Shown here in pieces: positions 14,397 to 18,696 of a stretch of DNA of 18,696 bases. Position 1 is the stretch's first letter. Each line of letters begins with the position of its first letter. The position numbers and the translations under genes were made by a program. Below the pieces are notes generated by a model. That model worked only from the letters and a program-made list of their open reading frames with translations, had not been told where the DNA came from and ran no database searches. This stretch comes from Marvinbryantia sp964455335 (GTDB taxonomy: Bacteria; Bacillota; Clostridia; Lachnospirales; Lachnospiraceae): contig CAYVVW010000024.1 of NCBI GenBank assembly GCA_964455335.1, positions 1-18,696 of the forward strand, read 5' to 3'.

Positions 14397-14425
14397 TTGC
14401 AAAATACTAGCGCAGATGGTATGAT
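14397..14425 (+). promoter_or_regulatory. Sigma-A promoter of the putP-like gene
   Basis: TTGCAA (14397-14402), a 17-bp spacer and TATGAT (14420-14425) with TGG just before it. Start of transcription should be near 14432, giving a leader of about 170 nt. Confidence 0.75.
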
Positions 14426-14524
14426 ATTGAATTATTGCTTGCGGATGGTATAGAGGAAAGCACGGAAACGCGCTCTTTTTTTGGAGCATAAGGACGGGAT
14501 GGCAAGGGCCGGCGGCGTGGCGAT

Positions 14525-14563
14525 GTGGGGCGTATCCCACGGTGTCGCGCCGTGTGGGGCGCG
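14525..14563 (+). promoter_or_regulatory. Two adjacent hairpins in the putP-like leader
   Basis: GTGGG/CCCAC (14525-14540) and CGCGCC/GGCGCG (14546-14563) form neighbouring stems 40-75 nt before the start codon. An earlier run of seven T (14476-14482) follows a weak stem and could be an attenuation point. I do not recognise a known riboswitch class. Confidence 0.35.
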
Positions 14564-14600
14564 TGGGAGTCTGTGCAGGGAAGGGAAGCGGGTGACAAAG

Positions 14601-16148
14601 ATGGGGTTGACGACGGAGAAACTTTGCATCGCATTTGCCATTTTGGTTTATTTGCTGATGATGCTGGATATCGGCTATCGCTGCGCAAAAAACAATAAAA
14701 ATGAGGACGACTTTTATCTGGGCGGGAGAAGGCTTGGGCCGATCGTGGCGGCGATGAGCGCAGAGGCCTCGGACATGAGCAGCTGGCTTTTGATGGGCCT
14801 GCCGGGTCTGGCTTACCTGACCGGCATCGCGGACGCGGGATGGACGGCGACCGGGCTGGTGGTCGGGACGTATGCCAACTGGCTTCTTGTGGCAAAACGC
14901 CTGCGCCGCTATTCCCACGTGGCAAACAATGCCATCACGCTGCCGCAGTTTATCCGGAATCGCTACCACGACAACACCAACCTGTTGCTGTACGTCAGTG
15001 CTGGCTTGATTGTTCTTTTCTTTATTCCATACACGGCCTCGGGTTTCGCGGCGTGCGGGAAGTTGTTTTCCAGTTTGTTTGGCGTGAATTATTTTGCCGC
15101 CATGGCGGTCAGTGCCCTGGTCATTGTCGGATATACCATGCTGGGCGGCTTTTTGGCTGCCTCCACCACAGATTTTGTGCAAAGCATCGTGATGTCGCTC
15201 GCGCTTGTGATCGTCCTGGTTTTTGGGATCAGTGTGGCGGGCGGTTTTCGCGAGGTGCTGGAGAACGCAAAGGAACTCCCGGGGTATCTGTCGGTCACGC
15301 GCACATATGACCCGGTGACGCACACCTCAAAGGAATATGGCATCATCAATGTCTTTTCCATGATGGCATGGGGGCTTGGCTATTTTGGTATGCCGCACAT
15401 CCTGCTCCGCTTTATGGCGGTCGAGGATGAGAATAAATTGAGCCTTTCGCGCAGTGTCGCGACGCTGTGGGTGATCATTTCCCTGACGGCGGGCGTGCTG
15501 ATCGGCGTGGTCGGGCTTGGCATGAGCGAAGTGGGGGCGCTCCCCATGCTGGAAGGCGCTGACGCGGAGACGATCGTCGTGCGCATTGCGGACCTGCTCA
15601 GCCAAAAGGGGCTGATTGCCGCCTTGCTGGCGGGCGTGATTCTGGCCGGCATTTTGGCATCCACCATGTCCACGGCGGATTCTCAGCTTTTGGTGTCCGC
15701 CTCCGCGGTGTCCTCTGACATTTTTGGGGATTTTTTCCGCAAGAAAAAGAGAAGCCCAGTGCTGGCGGCGCGGCTGACCCTGCTCGTCATTGCTGCGGTT
15801 GCCATTTTTTTGGCCAGAGATCCCAACAGCTCGGTCTTTTCCATTGTTTCCTTTGCATGGGCGGGATTTGGGGCATCCTTTGGGCCAGTGGTATTGGCGG
15901 CACTGTTTTGGGAGCGTTCTAACCGCTACGGCGCGCTCGCCGGCATGATCGCCGGCGGTGGCATGATCTTTATATGGAAGTATCTGGTGCGCCCGATGGG
16001 TGGATTTTGGGATATTTATGAGCTGTTGCCCGCTTTCTTGACGGCATTGGCGGTGAACGTGCTTGTCAGCTTGCTCACCCCCGCGCCCGAAAAGGAGATT
16101 CTGGAGGAGTTTGCGCGCGCGGTGTCGCCAAATCGGGCAAAATCGTAA
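14601..16148 (+). CDS. putP: Sodium/solute symporter, PutP (proline) type
   Basis: I place the start at ATG 14601 (515 residues), since the protein then begins at the first helix of the family; the ribosome site GGGTGA (14590-14595) is modest. The SSSF-family fold of about 13 helices is evident. The Na+-binding helix 2 motif AMSAEASDMSSWLLMGLPG (51-69) contains D58, equivalent to D55 of E. coli PutP, and helix 9 carries ASTMSTADSQLLVSASAVSSD with S357/T358, equivalent to S340/T341. GGRRLGP before helix 2 is also PutP-like. It imports a solute, most likely proline, driven by the Na+ gradient. It has its own promoter and an unusual upstream repeat array. The sub-family call is good; other SSSF substrates remain possible. 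Confidence 0.85.
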   Translation: MGLTTEKLCIAFAILVYLLMMLDIGYRCAKNNKNEDDFYLGGRRLGPIVAAMSAEASDMSSWLLMGLPGLAYLTGIADAGWTATGLVVGTYANWLLVAKRLRRYSHVANNAITLPQFIRNRYHDNTNLLLYVSAGLIVLFFIPYTASGFAACGKLFSSLFGVNYFAAMAVSALVIVGYTMLGGFLAASTTDFVQSIVMSLALVIVLVFGISVAGGFREVLENAKELPGYLSVTRTYDPVTHTSKEYGIINVFSMMAWGLGYFGMPHILLRFMAVEDENKLSLSRSVATLWVIISLTAGVLIGVVGLGMSEVGALPMLEGADAETIVVRIADLLSQKGLIAALLAGVILAGILASTMSTADSQLLVSASAVSSDIFGDFFRKKKRSPVLAARLTLLVIAAVAIFLARDPNSSVFSIVSFAWAGFGASFGPVVLAALFWERSNRYGALAGMIAGGGMIFIWKYLVRPMGGFWDIYELLPAFLTALAVNVLVSLLTPAPEKEILEEFARAVSPNRAKS

Positions 16149-16156
16149 AAAAACAC

Positions 16157-16185
16157 TTCCCATTTTTCGGGAGATGTGGTAGAAT
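16157..16185 (+). promoter_or_regulatory. Possible promoter of the TPR lipoprotein-hflX unit
   Basis: TTCCCA (16157-16162), a 17-bp spacer and TAGAAT (16180-16185, preceded by TGG). The -10 matches 5 of 6 and the -35 4 of 6; it lies just after the putP stop codon. Confidence 0.5.
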
Positions 16186-16206
16186 GGATGGGCATTGTCT
16201 TTGCGG

Positions 16207-16230
16207 GGTTCCGCTTTTGTGAGCGGAACC
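16207..16230 (+). other. Perfect 9-bp leader hairpin before the TPR lipoprotein
   Basis: GGTTCCGCT (16207-16215), a 6-nt loop, and AGCGGAACC (16222-16230) form a perfect stem about 15-40 nt downstream of the predicted transcription start and 42 nt before the start codon. No T-run follows, so it looks like a leader structure rather than a terminator. Confidence 0.5.
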
Positions 16231-16272
16231 GCGTTTGCGCATAAAAGCCGGTGGCGGATGGGAGGCGAAGAG

Positions 16273-17259
16273 ATGCCTTGCGATGGTTATTCCCATATTG
16301 GAATGTGCCGATTTGCCGCCCTTGTGCTTGCGGCTGCCCTGGTGTTTTCGCTGGGAGGGTGCAAACAGCAGGGACCCTCAGAACTGGAGCAGGCGCGCGA
16401 GGAAGGCATCGCCCTGATGGCCCAGAAGGAGTATGCGGCGGCCATTGCGTCATTTGAAAAGGCCTACCAGCTGTGCGACGAAAAAATGCCCGAGACGCGG
16501 GCGGACATCAGTCTTTACGAGGCGGCTTGCCAGTTTCGCATGGGGGATTACGCACAGGTGCGCGACACATGCAGCCGCATTTTGAATGAGACGGAAAACG
16601 CGGACGCATACTATTTGCGCGGCGCGTCCTTTTTGAAACTGCAGGAGCAGGACGCGGCCAAGGCGGATTTTGATGCCGCATCCCTTTTGTCTCCCCAGGA
16701 TTATGGGATGTTTCTGAACATCTATATGCAATATGAGGAGCAAAATCTTTCCGCAATCGGAGACGAGTACCTGCGAAAAGCCCTCAGTTACGAGGGGCAG
16801 GAGATGGAGGATTACTACCAAAAAGGCTGCATTTATGTGTACTTGCGGGATTATGAGCTGGCGCAAAAAATGTTGGCGAAGCCCGCTGAGCAAAAACATA
16901 AAAAAGCGATGATGCTGATGGGGCAGGTCTACCTGGAGCTGGATGACAGCACGCACGCCAGAAACCTGTTTCTCCAATACATCGAGGAGTATGGCAACGA
17001 CGCGGCCGCCTACAATGGCATCGTGCTGTGCGATCTGGCGGAGGGAAACTATGACGCCGCTGTCTCGATGGCGCGCGAGGGGCTGGAACTTGAGACGGAG
17101 GACGAGGCCGTGCGGCGCGACCTGCTGTATAACCAGATCGTGGCGCATGAGCGAAAGTACGACTTTGCGTCCGCGCTGGCCCTCGCCGAGGAGTTTGTGC
17201 AGCAATATCCGGACGACGAGGAAGGAAAAAAAGAGTATGCTTTTTTAAGCAGCAGATAG
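16273..17259 (+). CDS. Tetratricopeptide-repeat lipoprotein
   Basis: I chose ATG 16273 (328 residues) because GGGAGGCGAAG (16259-16269) lies at correct spacing. The signal peptide ends in the lipobox LGGC with lipidated C30, so it is anchored on the outer face of the membrane. The rest is alpha-helical with about eight TPR-like units of 33-35 residues (for example EEGIALMAQKEYAAAIASFE, ADAYYLRGASFLKLQEQDAA, AAAYNGIVLCDLAEGNYDAA), ending in EEFVQQYPDDEEGKKEYAF. TPR superhelices hold protein partners; no catalytic motif is visible. It is 87 bp ahead of hflX and probably shares its transcript, but the two act in different compartments. Family is clear; the specific partner is unknown. Confidence 0.83.
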   Translation: MPCDGYSHIGMCRFAALVLAAALVFSLGGCKQQGPSELEQAREEGIALMAQKEYAAAIASFEKAYQLCDEKMPETRADISLYEAACQFRMGDYAQVRDTCSRILNETENADAYYLRGASFLKLQEQDAAKADFDAASLLSPQDYGMFLNIYMQYEEQNLSAIGDEYLRKALSYEGQEMEDYYQKGCIYVYLRDYELAQKMLAKPAEQKHKKAMMLMGQVYLELDDSTHARNLFLQYIEEYGNDAAAYNGIVLCDLAEGNYDAAVSMAREGLELETEDEAVRRDLLYNQIVAHERKYDFASALALAEEFVQQYPDDEEGKKEYAFLSSR

Positions 17260-17346
17260 GCGGGGTTGCGCGAAAGGGTGCTTTGCACGAAAGTAGAGCG
17301 GCGGGTTGCGTGCGGATTGGATTTGCCTGGATAGGTGGGATGGTTT

Positions 17347-18594
17347 GTGGAGATTACGCAGGAGACAAGGAAAGAACGCGTGATTTTGGTTGGGATCAGC
17401 ACAGGTGACGCGCGTGACGCGGAGGCTTCTTTGGACGAGCTGGGGGAGCTTGCCGAGACGGCGGGCGCCGAGACAGTCGGCAGGATGCTCCAAAACCGTG
17501 AGCAGGCGCACCCCGGCACTTATCTCGGGAAGGGAAAGATCGAGGAGCTGCAGCAGATGGCGGATGCCCTGGAGGCGGATGCCATTTTGTGTGACGATGA
17601 GCTTACCCCAGCCCAGCAGCGCAACTTGCAGCAAGAGCTGGATCAAAAGGTGATGGACCGCACACTTGTGATTTTGGACATCTTTGCGGCGCACGCGTCT
17701 ACGGGAGAGGGAAAGATCCAGGTGGAGCTGGCGCAGCTGAAGTACCGCCAGGCAAGGCTTGTCGGTTTGCGGGACGCGCTTTCCAGGCTTGGGGGCGGCA
17801 TTGGCACCAGGGGTCCAGGAGAAAAAAAGCTGGAAATGGATCGCCGCCTGATTCGCGACCGCATTGCGCAATTAAACAAGGAGCTGGAAGCCGTCAAGCG
17901 ATCCCGCGAAGTTGCGCGGGGAAAGAGAAGCCGCAGCGCCATTCCGGTGGCGGCCATTGTGGGTTATACGAACGCGGGGAAATCGACGTTGCTCAATGCT
18001 CTGACAGGCGCGCAGGTGCTTGAAGAGGACAAGCTGTTTGCCACACTCGACCCGGTCACGCGCGTGCTGCAGCTGCCGTCCGGGCAGGAGATGCTGGTGA
18101 CGGACACGGTGGGATTTATCAGAAAACTGCCGCACCACCTCATTGACGCGTTTCGCAGCACATTGGAAGAGGCGAAGTATGCTGACATCATCTTGCATGT
18201 GGTGGATGCCTCCAACCCGCAGGCCGGGCAGCAGATGCAAGTCGTCTACGATACCCTAAAAGACTTGGGTGTCATGGGAAAACCTGTGGTCACGCTGTTT
18301 AACAAGCAGGACCTGGCCGGTGAGGATGCTCCCACGCGGGATGCCCATGCGGATGCGTGCCTGCCGATCTGCGCAAAGCGCAAGGAGGGGCTGGACGCGC
18401 TGAGGGAAAAACTAGAGGAGCTGCTCAACGCGCGCAAAGTGCGGATAGAGCGCTTGTACCAGTACAAGGACGCGGGCTGCATCCAACTGATCCGCAGACA
18501 AGGCCAGCTCGTCACGGAGGAATACCGAAACGACGGGATTTACGTGCTCGCCTATGTCCCGATGGAGATTTACGGGGCGGTTACCCCAGAGTAA
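17347..18594 (+). CDS. hflX: GTPase HflX, ribosome-associated
   Basis: I place the start at GTG 17347 (415 residues) behind AGGTGGGA (17333-17340); the in-frame GTG 17335 lies inside that site. The N-terminal HflX domain has HPGTYLGKGKIEEL near 55-68 and the family signature GTRGPGEKKLEMDRR near 153-167, followed by a helical linker. The G domain shows G1 GYTNAGKST (206-214), a G2 Thr in LFATLDPVTR, G3 DTVGF (253-257) and G4 NKQD (319-322). HflX binds the 50S subunit and splits stalled or hibernating ribosomes under stress, such as heat or antibiotics. Full-length domains and all nucleotide-binding motifs are intact, and the C-terminal domain is present. Confidence 0.95.
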   Translation: MEITQETRKERVILVGISTGDARDAEASLDELGELAETAGAETVGRMLQNREQAHPGTYLGKGKIEELQQMADALEADAILCDDELTPAQQRNLQQELDQKVMDRTLVILDIFAAHASTGEGKIQVELAQLKYRQARLVGLRDALSRLGGGIGTRGPGEKKLEMDRRLIRDRIAQLNKELEAVKRSREVARGKRSRSAIPVAAIVGYTNAGKSTLLNALTGAQVLEEDKLFATLDPVTRVLQLPSGQEMLVTDTVGFIRKLPHHLIDAFRSTLEEAKYADIILHVVDASNPQAGQQMQVVYDTLKDLGVMGKPVVTLFNKQDLAGEDAPTRDAHADACLPICAKRKEGLDALREKLEELLNARKVRIERLYQYKDAGCIQLIRRQGQLVTEEYRNDGIYVLAYVPMEIYGAVTPE

Positions 18595-18614
18595 GCCCCG
18601 TGTCTTATTTTTAT

Positions 18615-18651
18615 AGCAAACGACAAAACGATTTTCGTATCGTCGTTTGCT
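18615..18651. other. Perfect 10-bp inverted repeat downstream of hflX
   Basis: AGCAAACGAC (18615-18624) and GTCGTTTGCT (18642-18651) are perfect complements with a 17-nt loop. Neither strand has a clear T-run directly after the stem, so termination is uncertain. Sequence from here to 18696 shows no gene; a weaker pairing of CGGATTTGC with GCAAATTCG is present at the edge. Confidence 0.5.
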
Positions 18652-18696
18652 GCGCCGGATTTGCGCTGCGCAAGCGGCTGTACCACGGCAAATTCG

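Noticed and set aside
14235..15323. Long open frame on the - strand across the repeat array and the start of putP
   Set aside because: It runs antisense to a clear PutP protein and ends in low-complexity sequence made from the AAATT repeats; no ribosome site or recognisable domain.
18595..18696. tRNA or other known RNA gene in the terminal stretch
   Set aside because: The inverted repeat does not fit a cloverleaf and the window ends before any further structure can be judged.

Overview
The window looks like chromosomal DNA from a fairly GC-rich Clostridia-type Firmicute, most like Lachnospiraceae or a related gut lineage. The basis is strong AGGAGG-type ribosome binding sites, GTG starts, a lipoprotein signal peptide with a lipobox Cys on one solute-binding protein, an LtaS-type lipoteichoic acid synthase, a YesL/DUF624 + GH105 pair, and a MalEFG-type sugar importer with no dedicated ATPase. 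This placement is inferred from gene families and signals; there is no marker gene here. I see no rRNA, tRNA, CRISPR array, insertion sequence or prophage gene.

Left part (1-7465, all + strand). The tail of a probable DUF624 membrane protein is followed by a GH105 unsaturated glucuronyl/galacturonyl hydrolase. Next come a membrane hybrid histidine kinase with its own receiver domain, a lipoprotein solute-binding protein with no permease beside it, an LtaS-like sulfatase-fold membrane enzyme, and a 73-residue membrane protein. A strong hairpin terminator closes the run. The kinase plus orphan binding protein could be a carbohydrate-sensing pair.

Middle (7466-13171). A cytoplasmic GH26-like glycosidase on the - strand is divergent from a three-gene + strand importer operon (MalE-, MalF- and MalG-like). 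The roughly 560-bp divergent region holds inverted repeats, a dispersed short repeat, two 26-bp direct repeats, a good sigma-A promoter and a possible operator. A strong terminator-like hairpin separates the binding-protein gene from the permease genes and probably sets their expression ratio. Binding protein, permeases and cytoplasmic glycosidase together suggest import and intracellular cleavage of an oligosaccharide, possibly a beta-mannoside.

Right part (13172-18696, all + strand). A TraX-family membrane protein follows the importer after a small duplication of the malG tail. A roughly 560-bp non-coding stretch then carries an array of AAATT blocks spaced at about 11 bp (candidate curved DNA), a near-consensus promoter and a hairpin-rich leader ahead of a PutP-type sodium/solute symporter. 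Last come a TPR lipoprotein and the ribosome-associated GTPase HflX, probably co-transcribed. The window ends in non-coding sequence with a perfect 10-bp inverted repeat.

I did not find a clearly unprecedented multi-gene system. The most interesting signals are regulatory: the repeat-loaded malE promoter, the malE/malF attenuator, the helically phased array before putP, and the kinase/binding-protein pairing.
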